A stretch of 19,385 nt of DNA. Source: Bacillota bacterium (lineage in GTDB: Bacteria > Bacillota > UBA4882 > UBA8346). Numbering within the stretch: position 1 is the stretch's first letter; every line of letters starts with the position of its first letter. Below the pieces are notes generated by a model, which saw nothing but the letters and a program-made list of their open reading frames with translations, did no database searches and had not been told where the DNA came from. The stretch is from positions 1 through 19,385 of the forward strand of contig JAEYRX010000078.1 in the NCBI GenBank assembly GCA_023435225.1, written 5' to 3'. A program made the position numbers and the translations under genes. Shown here in pieces: positions 1 through 7,718 of this stretch.

Positions 1-116
1 CTGGTGACTATGGCGAGGGGGAACCACCCGTTCCCATCCCGAACACGGCAGTTAAGCCCCTCCGCGCTGATGGTACTTGTCGGGCGACCGGCTGGGAGAG
101 TAAGTCGTTGCCAGGA
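1..116 (+). rRNA. rrf: 5S ribosomal RNA
   Basis: The sequence has the conserved bacterial 5S core, with the CCCGAACACGG loop near positions 37-47 and the GGTACTTG segment. The 5' CTGGTGAC pairs with the 3' GTTGCCAGG to form the closing helix. The first base of the mature RNA may lie just outside the window. Its position at the left edge implies that 16S and 23S rRNA genes lie to the left, and a hairpin immediately follows. Confidence 0.95.
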
Positions 117-125
117 GTAATTTTA

Positions 126-156
126 AAGCTTCGCTTAAATTAAGCGAAGCTTCTTA
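126..156 (+). terminator. Hairpin terminator after the rRNA operon
   Basis: A perfect 12-bp inverted repeat (AAGCTTCGCTTA at 126-137 and its complement at 141-152) has a 3-nt loop and a short, interrupted T-rich tail. It starts 10 nt after the 5S end, where an rRNA operon terminator is expected. The T-tract is weak but the stem is long. It could also serve the minus-strand remnant that ends at 174. Confidence 0.7.
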
Positions 157-173
157 TATTTCGATAAACGCTC

Positions 174-431
174 TTAATCCTTTATAAAATAAAAATGATC
201 ACAGCACTCATCACCTTGCATCAATGTTTTTTTCCTTTTAAAACCTATTTTTGGATTAAAGCCCTCAACAATAAAGGGATCCGCACTACAAGTATGATGA
301 TATAACCAGTCAGTTGCGCCAATCTCTTTTGCTAATTCATAAATCGGACATTTTACACATTTAAATTGAACTCCATTATCTTTGTTTTCGTAAGTGAATT
401 CAAATCCTTTGAGACGTAACGGTTCCCACAA
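174..431 (-). pseudogene. Truncated L-2-amino-thiazoline-4-carboxylate hydrolase-like protein
   Basis: The 85 residues match the C-terminal half of the ATC hydrolase family (PF14196-like): a CPIYEL cysteine motif, then EGFNPKI, then the closing KTLMQGDECCDH segment with the family's G-D-x-x-C-D-H signature. The family is usually about 150-200 residues, so the N-terminal half is missing. The only start is a TTG at 431 with no convincing ribosome binding site. The same frame stays open about 48 nt further upstream without recognisable homology and then meets a stop. I read it as a 5'-deleted remnant beside the rRNA operon. A short functional protein cannot be excluded. Confidence 0.6.
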
Positions 432-575
432 CCTATACCTAACCTTTTTTTGGAAATTAATATTAGAATTTGATTTAAATTAATAATTTCCTTCAATCCA
501 ATATTCCGTGTAAACAAATGGTAATTTATTAGTAAAAGTATTTTATTAAATAAAAAGGTCTAACTAATCTTAGCT

Positions 576-615
576 AGAATTAATACAAATTAAGTATTTA
601 ATTTGTATTAATTCT
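576..615. repeat. Perfect 16-bp AT-rich inverted repeat upstream of the aldo/keto reductase
   Basis: AGAATTAATACAAATT at 576-591 is perfectly repeated in inverse at 600-615 around an 8-nt spacer. It ends 40 bp before the start of the downstream gene. It could be a regulator's operator or a transcript hairpin. No poly-T tail follows, so it is not a clear terminator. The rest of 432-655 is AT-rich with no other structure I can support. Confidence 0.5.
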
Positions 616-655
616 ATATTTTACTTACTGTTTTTTTGAAAGGAAGTACATAAAA

Positions 656-1645
656 GTGAATTATCTCCCAAATAGGAACCGTTATTTGGATATGAAATAT
701 AACCGTTGTGGTAAAAGCGGATTAAAGTTACCAGCTATTTCTCTAGGACTATGGCATAATTTTGGTGGAGTAACGCTTTTTGAAACTAGTCGGGAAATGA
801 TTCGGAGAGCATTTGATTTAGGAATTACCCATTTTGACTTGGCCAATAACTACGGTCCTCCTCCGGGTTCAGCTGAAGAAAACTTCGGTAAAATTCTAAA
901 ACATGATTTCCAAGGATACCGAGATGAAATGATTATATCTACCAAAGCCGGATATGACATGTGGGACGGTCCATATGGCAATTGGGGCTCTAAAAAATAT
1001 TTGCTTTCCAGTCTTGATCAAAGTTTAAACCGGATAGGACTTGAATATGTTGATATCTTTTACCATCATCGACCTGACCCGGATACTCCGCTTGAAGAAA
1101 CCATGGGCGCTTTGGATTTAATTGTCCGGCAAGGGAAAGCTCTTTATGTCGGAATATCAAATTATCAAGCTTCTGAAGCGAGAGCAGCAATAAAAATTTT
1201 AAAACAAATGGGGACGCCTTGTTTAATTCATCAACCATCATATTCTATGTTTAATCGTTGGGTTGAAGATAGTTTATTAAGAGTACTAGAAGAAGAAGGA
1301 GTCGGATGTATCGCGTTTTCACCTTTAGCAAAAGGATTATTAACAAATCGATATTTAAAAGGAATTCCTGATGACTCTCGGGCTGCTAGTGGGAGTATTT
1401 TCTTAAGTCCGGATGATATTATTCCGGATAAGGTAGAAAAGGTAAAAAAATTAAATGAAATGGCTGAAGCCAGGAATCAAAGTTTAGCACAGATGGCTTT
1501 GGCTTGGGTTCTACGTGAGGGAAGAGTTAATTCAGTTTTAATTGGAGCAAGCAAGGTTAGTCAAATCGAAGACTGTGCCGGAACAGTAAAAAATCTGGAA
1601 TTTAATAAATCAGAATTGGAAAGAATCGAAGAAGTATTGAAATAG
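656..1645 (+). CDS. gpr: Aldo/keto reductase, YghZ / L-glyceraldehyde-3-phosphate reductase type
   Basis: This NADPH-dependent reductase has a (beta/alpha)8 fold. The 329 residues are close to full YghZ length and match it along the whole protein: CGKSGLKLPAISLGLWHNFG near residue 18, FDLANNYGPPPGSAEENFG at 60-78, STKAGYDMW at 95-103, HQPSY near 192 and VLIGASK near the end. The catalytic tetrad is present as D61, Y66, K97 and a histidine in YHHR (137-138). The start is GTG at 656, preceded by an AAAGGAAG ribosome binding site; the ATG 36 nt later would cut conserved sequence. The E. coli homologue reduces L-glyceraldehyde 3-phosphate and detoxifies methylglyoxal, but the physiological substrate here is not shown. 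It appears monocistronic, followed by a MITE. Confidence 0.93.
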   Translation: MNYLPNRNRYLDMKYNRCGKSGLKLPAISLGLWHNFGGVTLFETSREMIRRAFDLGITHFDLANNYGPPPGSAEENFGKILKHDFQGYRDEMIISTKAGYDMWDGPYGNWGSKKYLLSSLDQSLNRIGLEYVDIFYHHRPDPDTPLEETMGALDLIVRQGKALYVGISNYQASEARAAIKILKQMGTPCLIHQPSYSMFNRWVEDSLLRVLEEEGVGCIAFSPLAKGLLTNRYLKGIPDDSRAASGSIFLSPDDIIPDKVEKVKKLNEMAEARNQSLAQMALAWVLREGRVNSVLIGASKVSQIEDCAGTVKNLEFNKSELERIEEVLK

Positions 1646-1701
1646 AACTATACTTTTGGTTGGCTAATCCAAATCTAAAATATTTTAAGATTAATAATTA
1701 A

Positions 1702-1799
1702 AGAAGCGCTGATTAATTGAATAAGTGACGATTTTGTGCTTCGCAAAATGCCTAATGCCGCATATTTGCTCGCACAAAATCGGATTAATCAGCGCTTCC
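1702..1799. mobile_element. 98-bp palindromic MITE, copy 1
   Basis: The outer arms (16 bp, G/AGAAGCGCTGATTAAT type) and inner arms (CGATTTTGTGC and complement, 11 bp) pair with each other, separated by an 11-nt bulge on the left side only. A small central ATGC...GCAT hairpin is also present. It is flanked directly by TTAA on both sides (1698-1701 and 1800-1803), which looks like a target-site duplication. A second copy at 8694-8791 has the same length and differs at about three positions. No coding capacity is visible. It lies between two plus-strand genes and could act as a transcript hairpin. Confidence 0.8.
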
Positions 1800-1915
1800 T
1801 TAAATCTATTTAAGGTGTATATCATTTAGGCTCTTATACTGTATTAATACTATTTTAACTTATCATATACAAGTAAAATGTCGATATTTATAGTGACAAC
1901 TATGGAGGTGTTCTC

Positions 1916-3607
1916 ATGTTTAATAAACTGCTGGTTCCGATAAAAAAGATAGAGGATATAGTTTTAACTCTATTTACTAAAATGAAAGTATTTTATCAAA
2001 TATTAATCATTATTGTGTTGATGATTATTTTTCTTACTGTTCAGGGGTATATGGGAATTAAAAATATAAATAATATGCAAGAAGTTGTCAGAAAAGTTTT
2101 CCTAGTCTCTGAGGAAGGTCATGCGGGGATTAACGATATCAAAAATAGTCTGGTTACTCTCCGGTTAGCTTATTTGGAAACCCTTACTAATAAAATGACA
2201 AGTTATATTCCGCTTGATTTAAGATTTGCATACGCTCAACTGGATTTTATGAGGTCAATCGACAAAGATAATACTGATAGTTTAGAAGATAAATTGAATA
2301 TAATAACTGCTCTGGTTAAAGAAGAGAAAAGTGATGAGAACTATAATCAGCTTTGTAGGGAAATATCGTCTGCCCAGACATATGTAAATGCTTTAGAAAA
2401 CAATGTAAAAATGGCCAGTGTAAAATCGATGGATGTAGGAAATCAATTTTCGGCTAATTCCAGACAAATTACCATTATTATTTTAGTTATCAGTACTTTA
2501 ATATCGGTTGGTATCGGTTTTCTAATTGCTGTTTCAATATCACGACCGTTACGAGATATTATCAATGCCGCTAATTCTTTAGCGGTTGGGAATTTATCTC
2601 AAAATATTAATGCTAAAGGTTGCCGAGAAGCGGTTACGGTTATTAAGGGTCTTAATAATGCCGTCGGTGGATTGAAAGGTTTGATTTACGGAATTTATGA
2701 AAGTGCGGCAGATCTAGCAAAGTCGGGGCAGGATCTCAATTCTGCAGCCAAACAATCCGGCAGATCGGCCAATGAAGTTGCTAAAGCCATGGAAGAACTG
2801 GCGAAGGCTTCTTCCGAGCAGACAATCCAAATCAACCAAGCAGTTGAAAAAATTAATATTTTATCAGATTTAGTAAAAAGAGTATCCAATGATACTGATA
2901 AAATCTCAAATGTCTCCGAAGCTGTAGCCGGTTCGGCCCAACTTGGAAAGAAAGCTACTGACGATGTAGCCAATGAGTTCCATGAATTATTTAATTTTAC
3001 TAAAGAAGTAGCTGAAGTTGTTGATGAGCTTCATAGTACCTCTGAGGAAATATCCGAGATTACTTCAGTTATTCAAGGGATTGCCGAACAAACCACCTTA
3101 TTAGCTTTGAATGCCTCTATTGAAGCGGCCCGAGCCGGTGAACACGGTAAAGGATTTAGCGTCGTTGCAATGGAGACTGGTAAACTAGCTGAACAATCAA
3201 AACAAGCTGCCGGTTTAATTGCAGACTTAATCAACCAAATGAAAAGTGGAACCGAACGGGCGGTTAATGTTATGCAGCGAGGAATTGATAAAGCCGAAGA
3301 AGGAAAGAATATGGCAACAGCAGCTACTGCTACTTTTGAAGACATTTTCCGTAACCTTCATGATAACCTAGGCCAAATAGAAGCTATGACCAGATCCGTT
3401 CGACAGATGGCGGATAATAACGAAGAAGTTGTTTCGGTAGTTAGTGCAATGGCTGCCATTAGTGAAGAAACAATGGCCAACACTGAAGAAGTTTCAGCTA
3501 CCGCGGAAGAACAAAGCGCACTAGCAGAACAAGTTACTGCTTTAGCAGAAAGATTGAACCAAGTTGCCGAAAAGATGAGAGAGTCTGTCTCGGTTTTCCG
3601 GGTTTAA
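1916..3607 (+). CDS. Methyl-accepting chemotaxis protein
   Basis: This transmembrane receptor signals to the CheA/CheW complex. Its 563 residues comprise TM1 at about 27-45, an extracytoplasmic four-helix-bundle-like sensor (about 46-183), TM2 at about 184-206, a HAMP segment (about 207-260) and a long coiled-coil signalling domain to the end. The hairpin tip near residues 388-415 keeps the E-A-A-R-A-G-E contact residues. Just after the tip the usual VVADEVRKLAEQS reads VVAMETGKLAEQS, a change in a normally very conserved stretch. There is no C-terminal pentapeptide for CheR/CheB docking. The start has a good TGGAGGTG ribosome binding site. The ligand is unknown. Confidence 0.95.
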   Translation: MFNKLLVPIKKIEDIVLTLFTKMKVFYQILIIIVLMIIFLTVQGYMGIKNINNMQEVVRKVFLVSEEGHAGINDIKNSLVTLRLAYLETLTNKMTSYIPLDLRFAYAQLDFMRSIDKDNTDSLEDKLNIITALVKEEKSDENYNQLCREISSAQTYVNALENNVKMASVKSMDVGNQFSANSRQITIIILVISTLISVGIGFLIAVSISRPLRDIINAANSLAVGNLSQNINAKGCREAVTVIKGLNNAVGGLKGLIYGIYESAADLAKSGQDLNSAAKQSGRSANEVAKAMEELAKASSEQTIQINQAVEKINILSDLVKRVSNDTDKISNVSEAVAGSAQLGKKATDDVANEFHELFNFTKEVAEVVDELHSTSEEISEITSVIQGIAEQTTLLALNASIEAARAGEHGKGFSVVAMETGKLAEQSKQAAGLIADLINQMKSGTERAVNVMQRGIDKAEEGKNMATAATATFEDIFRNLHDNLGQIEAMTRSVRQMADNNEEVVSVVSAMAAISEETMANTEEVSATAEEQSALAEQVTALAERLNQVAEKMRESVSVFRV

Positions 3608-3650
3608 GTCCAGCATTAATGATTTAATATAGATCAATAATTTATAATGC

Positions 3651-3707
3651 TAATTGTCAACCGATTAATTAAATTTGGTTGACAATTATTTTTTTTTGGG
3701 ATAAAAT
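3651..3707 (+). promoter_or_regulatory. BirA operator overlapping the bioYMN promoter (also a possible terminator hairpin)
   Basis: ATTGTCAACC (3653-3662), a 14-bp spacer and GGTTGACAAT (3677-3686) form a perfect inverted repeat. It has the arm sequence and spacing known for BirA biotin-repressor operators, TTGTNAACC-N14/15-GGTTNACAA. The right arm contains a perfect -35 box TTGACA (3679-3684), and TAAAAT at 3702-3707 lies exactly 17 bp downstream, so bound BirA would cover the promoter. The first gene controlled is bioY, which fits biotin-dependent repression. The same repeat is followed by a run of nine T, so in transcripts arriving from the receptor gene it could also terminate transcription. 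Confidence 0.8.
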
Positions 3708-3816
3708 TTTGTAGGCGGCTAAGTCAAGTCTATTTAACCATTTTTGCCTTGCCGTGACTTGGATAATTAAGGTTAGTTATAAACTTATTTTGTTACATAT
3801 TAAAAGGAGTGAAAAA

Positions 3817-4377
3817 ATGAATAAGGATAATTCTACATTAAACCTTCGTATGACTGTTTATGCTTCGCTTTTTACAGCATTAATAATAATTGGCGGTTAT
3901 ATAAGTTTTCCAATTCCATTTAGTCCGGTACCTATTGTATTGTCGGATTTTTTTGTTTTGTTAGCGGGTTTATTTTTGGGGCTTTCTTGGGGAGTTACTG
4001 CGGTAGGAATGTTTTTGTTTTTGGGGTTGATTGGGCTTCCGGTATTTGCTGGAGGCAAGGCAGGCTTGGCGGTACTAATTGGTCCGACAGGTGGTTTTTT
4101 AATAGGGTTTTTATTGGCAGTTGCAGTAATAGGAATGATTGCCGGTAAAGGGAAATCCTTTTTAGTTAAGGATTTAGTAGCTTTAATTGTTGGAACAATT
4201 GTAATTTATGGAATTGGAGTCCCTTGGTTGAAATTAGTTCTTAAAGTAACATGGGAAAAAGCCTTAGCTTTGGGAATGATTCCTTTTGTTCCCGGTATTA
4301 TTGTTAAAATAATAGCTGCACTGGTTTTAATCAGGATAATCCGACCAGTTTTTCAAATAAAGGATTTTCATAATTAA
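3817..4377 (+). CDS. bioY: Biotin-specific S component of an ECF transporter, BioY
   Basis: This integral membrane protein binds biotin and gives substrate specificity to the ECF importer. From ATG 3817 it has 186 residues with about six hydrophobic helices. It carries the BioY features FPIPFSPVPIVLSDFFVLLAG (broken here after the first helix) and the glycine-rich GLPVFAGGKAG...IGPTGGFLIGF region. I chose ATG 3817 because AAAGGAG lies just before it; the longer in-frame reading from 3754 adds 21 non-conserved residues and lacks a ribosome binding site. It is the first gene of bioY-bioM-bioN, 110 bp downstream of a BirA-type operator and promoter. Confidence 0.95.
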   Translation: MNKDNSTLNLRMTVYASLFTALIIIGGYISFPIPFSPVPIVLSDFFVLLAGLFLGLSWGVTAVGMFLFLGLIGLPVFAGGKAGLAVLIGPTGGFLIGFLLAVAVIGMIAGKGKSFLVKDLVALIVGTIVIYGIGVPWLKLVLKVTWEKALALGMIPFVPGIIVKIIAALVLIRIIRPVFQIKDFHN

Positions 4378-4420
4378 ACAAACCGAATTATACTCAATTT
4401 TGCTAATATGAGATGAATAA

Positions 4421-5170
4421 ATGATTATTTTAGAGATTAATAATTTAACCCATATTTTTTCAAATGGGAATAAAGCGCTTGATCAGGTAAATCTCACAAT
4501 CAAAAAAGGTGAGTTCTTAATCCTTGCCGGGGCTAATGGTTCAGGTAAAACCGTATTGGTTAGACATTTCAATGGATTGTTATTGCCTACTGAAGGAGAA
4601 GTTCTTCTGGAAGGTGAGCCAATTTCCAAAGACCTGACTAATGCGAGAAAGAAAGTAGGTTTAATCTTTCAAAACTCCGATAATCAAATAGTTGGGCAAA
4701 CTGTTGCTGATGATATTGCTTTTGGGCCTGAAAATCTTGGATTGGCCCAAGGGGAAGTTACCGATCGGGTGAAGTATTCATTGAAAGCCGTGGGCTTGGA
4801 AGATGTTGCCGACGAGCGTCCACAGATATTATCGGGGGGGCAGAAACGTAAACTGGCGGTAGCAGGTGTTCTGGCCATGAAACCCAAAATCATCATATTT
4901 GATGAACCATTTACCGGGTTAGATTATCCCGGAGTAATCCAAGTTTTAACTCAGATTAATTATTTACATGGTAAGGGGCATACAATCATTGTAGTAACAC
5001 ATGAATTGGAAAAAATCTTAGCTCATGCGGACCGTTTAGTAATTATGGAAAAAGGTCGAATTGTAGAAAACGGAACTCCAGAGGAATTAATGGGGCGCTT
5101 AGAGTTGTATGGGATTAAGAAACCGTATGGGAATAATCGAAAAGTAGAGACGATGACATGGCTGAATTAA
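4421..5170 (+). CDS. bioM: ATPase component of the biotin ECF transporter, BioM/EcfA
   Basis: This cytoplasmic ABC ATPase energises biotin uptake. The 249 residues hold Walker A GANGSGKT (37-44), the Q-loop with the ECF-type QNSDNQ (84-89), signature LSGGQ (137-141), Walker B IIIFDEP with D161-E162, and the switch histidine H194. The gene lies 43 bp after bioY and its end overlaps bioN by 13 bp, so translation is probably coupled. Only one ATPase gene is present, as in dedicated (group I) BioMNY systems, so it probably works as a homodimer. The ribosome binding site before ATG 4421 is weak. Confidence 0.92.
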   Translation: MIILEINNLTHIFSNGNKALDQVNLTIKKGEFLILAGANGSGKTVLVRHFNGLLLPTEGEVLLEGEPISKDLTNARKKVGLIFQNSDNQIVGQTVADDIAFGPENLGLAQGEVTDRVKYSLKAVGLEDVADERPQILSGGQKRKLAVAGVLAMKPKIIIFDEPFTGLDYPGVIQVLTQINYLHGKGHTIIVVTHELEKILAHADRLVIMEKGRIVENGTPEELMGRLELYGIKKPYGNNRKVETMTWLN

Positions 5171-5916
5171 ATATTTTCCACTATCTACCGCAAAATTCCT
5201 TAATACATCGGTTGGATGGTCGGATAAAACTATTATGTATGCTTTTCTTTAGTCTAACTATTAGTTTTAGTTACGAAATAATTGATTTATTCATATTATC
5301 GGCCTTATTGTCATTTATTTTGATTGGCTCCAAGTTACCAATTTTAAAGTTATTATCTGAAGTTCGCTACTTTTTGGCGCTTATTGGATTCATTCTGGTT
5401 GTTCAAGCATTTGGTTTTCCCGGAACCCCAATAAAATGGTTACCAATCCCCGGTATTACAATTGAGGGCTTAAGCTCAGGAATTATTTTTGGATGGAAGT
5501 TAATATTGATTGTCATAATTTGTCTAATCTTAACTGGGACAACTACTTTGTCTACTATAAGAAATGTTATTGAATGGTTTCTCCGGCCTGTGCCATTTAT
5601 TCCGGAAGCAAGAGTAGGTACTATGTTTAGTCTGACTTTTGTGCTTATACCACTGGTATTCGATGAAGCCTCACAAATTATGGATGCGCAAAAATCTCGT
5701 TGCGTTGAGAATCGAAAAAATCCTCTTAAAAGAATTATTCTTTTAGTGTATCCACTTTTATTACAAGCTTTTTTAAGAGCTGACGAAATGACCCAGGCCA
5801 TGGAAGCCAGATGTTATACGGAGAATCGGACCAAACCGGTATTTAAGGCTAATTACTTGGATTGGTTTTTATTATTATTTTTCATAGCTATATGTTTAAT
5901 GATTTGGTTCCTTTAG
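5158..5916 (+). CDS. bioN: Transmembrane component of the biotin ECF transporter, BioN/EcfT
   Basis: This membrane scaffold couples the ATPase to BioY. The 252 residues begin with the EcfT-type LIHRLDGRIKLLCMLFFSL segment and have several hydrophobic helices. Two cytoplasmic coupling-helix motifs follow: QKSRC near residue 180 and MEARC near residue 218, where the family usually has Ala-Arg-Ser/Gly. The serine in place of alanine in the first motif is a mild departure. ATG 5158 lies inside the end of bioM, and no other start fits better. No clear terminator follows. Confidence 0.92.
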   Translation: MAELNIFHYLPQNSLIHRLDGRIKLLCMLFFSLTISFSYEIIDLFILSALLSFILIGSKLPILKLLSEVRYFLALIGFILVVQAFGFPGTPIKWLPIPGITIEGLSSGIIFGWKLILIVIICLILTGTTTLSTIRNVIEWFLRPVPFIPEARVGTMFSLTFVLIPLVFDEASQIMDAQKSRCVENRKNPLKRIILLVYPLLLQAFLRADEMTQAMEARCYTENRTKPVFKANYLDWFLLLFFIAICLMIWFL

Positions 5917-6000
5917 AGTTTAAAGTAATCAATATTTTAGTAATAATCCACTAAATGGGCGCTTGAGTTTCAATTAAATAGTGTTATATTATTATGTAAG

Positions 6001-6339
6001 AGATTACAAATGCTGTAAATCTTCCATGAGCTTGGTTGCCGGATTTCAGATCATGGACTGGTAATGCCTTATGCCGAACAGTATACGGATACAGATATTG
6101 AGCAAGTTTTCAATAAAGTACGTCGGGGAATAGTACCGGAGAAATCGGAATTAATGAAGCTTAAATCGGCTGTCATGTACCAATTGGCCTTGATGTACTC
6201 TGAAAAGGATTGGATGATGCAGTTGCATATAGGAGCTTTACGGAACAACAATATTAGAATGATACGATTAATAGGGCCGGATAGTGAGTTTGACGCAATA
6301 GCCGATTGTAAGAGATTTTGGATGGAATTCGACCGGTAG
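6001..6339 (+). pseudogene. uxaC: Internal fragment of glucuronate (uronate) isomerase
   Basis: The intact enzyme (about 465 residues) interconverts glucuronate and fructuronate. The match begins upstream of the first ATG: codons from 6022 read FHELGCRISDHG, a UxaC signature, after an in-frame TAA at 6016. From ATG 6064 the reading continues through LKSAVMYQLALMYSEKDW and the diagnostic MQLHIGALRNNN (near residue 54) to GPDSEFDAI. The sequence then loses similarity and stops at 6340. Both ends of the gene are missing, and neither flank shows more of it. I infer a decayed remnant of a lost hexuronate pathway. Confidence 0.8.
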
Positions 6340-6489
6340 TTTTAATAATGAAGAGTAATGTACTCTAAAGGAGATAAAATTATTTAACCAAGATTTGCAT
6401 TAAAAATATATATTTAACATATGCAAAGTCGGCAGGATTTTTTAATTGCTGCTTGAATAATCTACAGCAAAAATCATAAGGAGAAAATA

Positions 6490-7554
6490 ATGCTGCAGAC
6501 TTCCTACTTTGAAAAATTAACCTTTCCGGAAAAACTGTTATGGTTTATCGGACTTTTTGTAGCCGGTTGGTTGCTGACTAAATTATTGATTTTTGTATGG
6601 GAGAAGCTAATATTACCGATGGCTGCCAAGACCGATAGCTCGCTGGATGATCATTTAGCCAAAAATATTCATAAACCTATTACCAGACTGATGATTTTGG
6701 GTTCCTTGTATTTATCCGCACTTTTTACTATTGTCACAGCTAAGGAAATTAAATCGTTTATAGATCCGGTAGAGAATATTTTGTATCTTATATTAGTATT
6801 ATTTATGGCTAATTTGATTGATGCTGTTTTAAAAAGTTTTATTGATTGGTATCTTGAAGATATTTCTTCAAAAACTTCGACAGTACTGGATGATACACTT
6901 TTCCCCGTTTTACGTAAGGCCGGAGCCGTTGTTATTTATTTTGTAGCCGCTACAGTCATTTTAGGCAGATTCCAGGTAAATTTAACCGGGTTTCTGGCAA
7001 CTGCCGGTGTTGCATCGCTAGCTATCGCTTTCGGAGCCCAAGAAACATTGGCCAATATCATTGCCGGGATAAGTATTCTTATTGATAGATCATTCCATAT
7101 CGGAGAACGAGTTGAGTTAAATGACGGTTTAATCGGTGATGTAGTCGAGATCGGGCTTCGTAGTACCAGAATTATGTCTTTAGACCAACGATTAATCATT
7201 GTTCCTAATAAGGAAGTTGCCGGTTCACGCTTAATTAACTGGAGCCAGCCAAATCCGGCTACCAGAGTAAAATTAAAAATTGGGGTTGGAATGGATGAAG
7301 ATCTGGAACGGGTTAAAAAAATAATTGTTGATGTTTGTAAAAGTAATCCTGATCTGTCGCCAAAAGTCGATCCTGTTGTAATTGCAACCGGTTTTGGACC
7401 ATATTATATTGAAATATTAATAATAGCCACAGTGGATGATTGTCGAGTCGCTGGACTGGCTACGGACAAGTTGGTTATTGGTTTACAGGAGGCATTTAAA
7501 CGGGAGAAAGTATCGTTACCTTATCCAATCCAGGATATATTGTTAAGAAAATGA
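6490..7554 (+). CDS. Small-conductance mechanosensitive channel, MscS family
   Basis: This inner-membrane channel opens on osmotic downshock. The 354 residues have about four N-terminal hydrophobic helices (about 17-40, 68-90, 97-118 and 145-165). These are followed by the pore helix and gate region GFLATAGVASLAIAFGAQ (about 167-184), the beta domain RSFHIGERVEL and the C-terminal soluble domain with IVPNKEVAGSRLINWS. The N-terminal part is longer than the shortest MscS, as in YkuT/YbdG-like paralogues. AAGGAG precedes ATG 6490. The gene stands alone and ends in a strong terminator. Confidence 0.93.
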   Translation: MLQTSYFEKLTFPEKLLWFIGLFVAGWLLTKLLIFVWEKLILPMAAKTDSSLDDHLAKNIHKPITRLMILGSLYLSALFTIVTAKEIKSFIDPVENILYLILVLFMANLIDAVLKSFIDWYLEDISSKTSTVLDDTLFPVLRKAGAVVIYFVAATVILGRFQVNLTGFLATAGVASLAIAFGAQETLANIIAGISILIDRSFHIGERVELNDGLIGDVVEIGLRSTRIMSLDQRLIIVPNKEVAGSRLINWSQPNPATRVKLKIGVGMDEDLERVKKIIVDVCKSNPDLSPKVDPVVIATGFGPYYIEILIIATVDDCRVAGLATDKLVIGLQEAFKREKVSLPYPIQDILLRK

Positions 7555-7560
7555 AATACT

Positions 7561-7593
7561 AAACCGGCTACAATAGCCGGTTTATTTATTTCT
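7561..7593 (+). terminator. Rho-independent terminator of the MscS gene
   Basis: AAACCGGCTA at 7561-7570 pairs perfectly with TAGCCGGTTT at 7574-7583 around a 3-nt loop. An interrupted T-rich tail follows. It begins 6 nt after the stop codon. Confidence 0.85.
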
Positions 7594-7651
7594 GTTACAA
7601 TTGTTGAAATGACTAGATAACTTTTTCATTAAAATATACACTAGGCGTAAA

Positions 7652-7679
7652 ACGAATGTAACCTGACCGCCATAATATA
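7652..7679 (+). promoter_or_regulatory. SigE/SigK-like mother-cell promoter before the SPOCS gene
   Basis: CATAATATA at 7671-7679 matches the -10 consensus CATANNNTA of the sporulation sigma factor SigK (SigE is similar). An AC dinucleotide at 7652-7653 lies exactly 17 bp upstream, as the SigK -35 element requires. It is 39 bp before a gene with a spore-coat-associated domain. The -35 information is only two bases, so this is suggestive. Confidence 0.4.
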
Positions 7680-7718
7680 AGGTTAAGGGAGTACCCTTTT
7701 AAAAAAGGAGGAATTGTC

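Noticed and set aside
1880..1887. SigD (flagellar) promoter before the chemotaxis receptor
   Set aside because: GTCGATAT is close to the SigD -10 sequence, but no TAAA-like -35 element lies 14-16 bp upstream.
3754..3816. Longer N-terminus of BioY
   Set aside because: The 21 added residues are not family-like, have no ribosome binding site and would start close to the promoter; ATG 3817 has AAAGGAG.
5963..5990. Promoter TTGAGT-16-TATATT before the uxaC remnant
   Set aside because: It is a plausible fit, but such matches are frequent in AT-rich DNA and the gene behind it is decayed.
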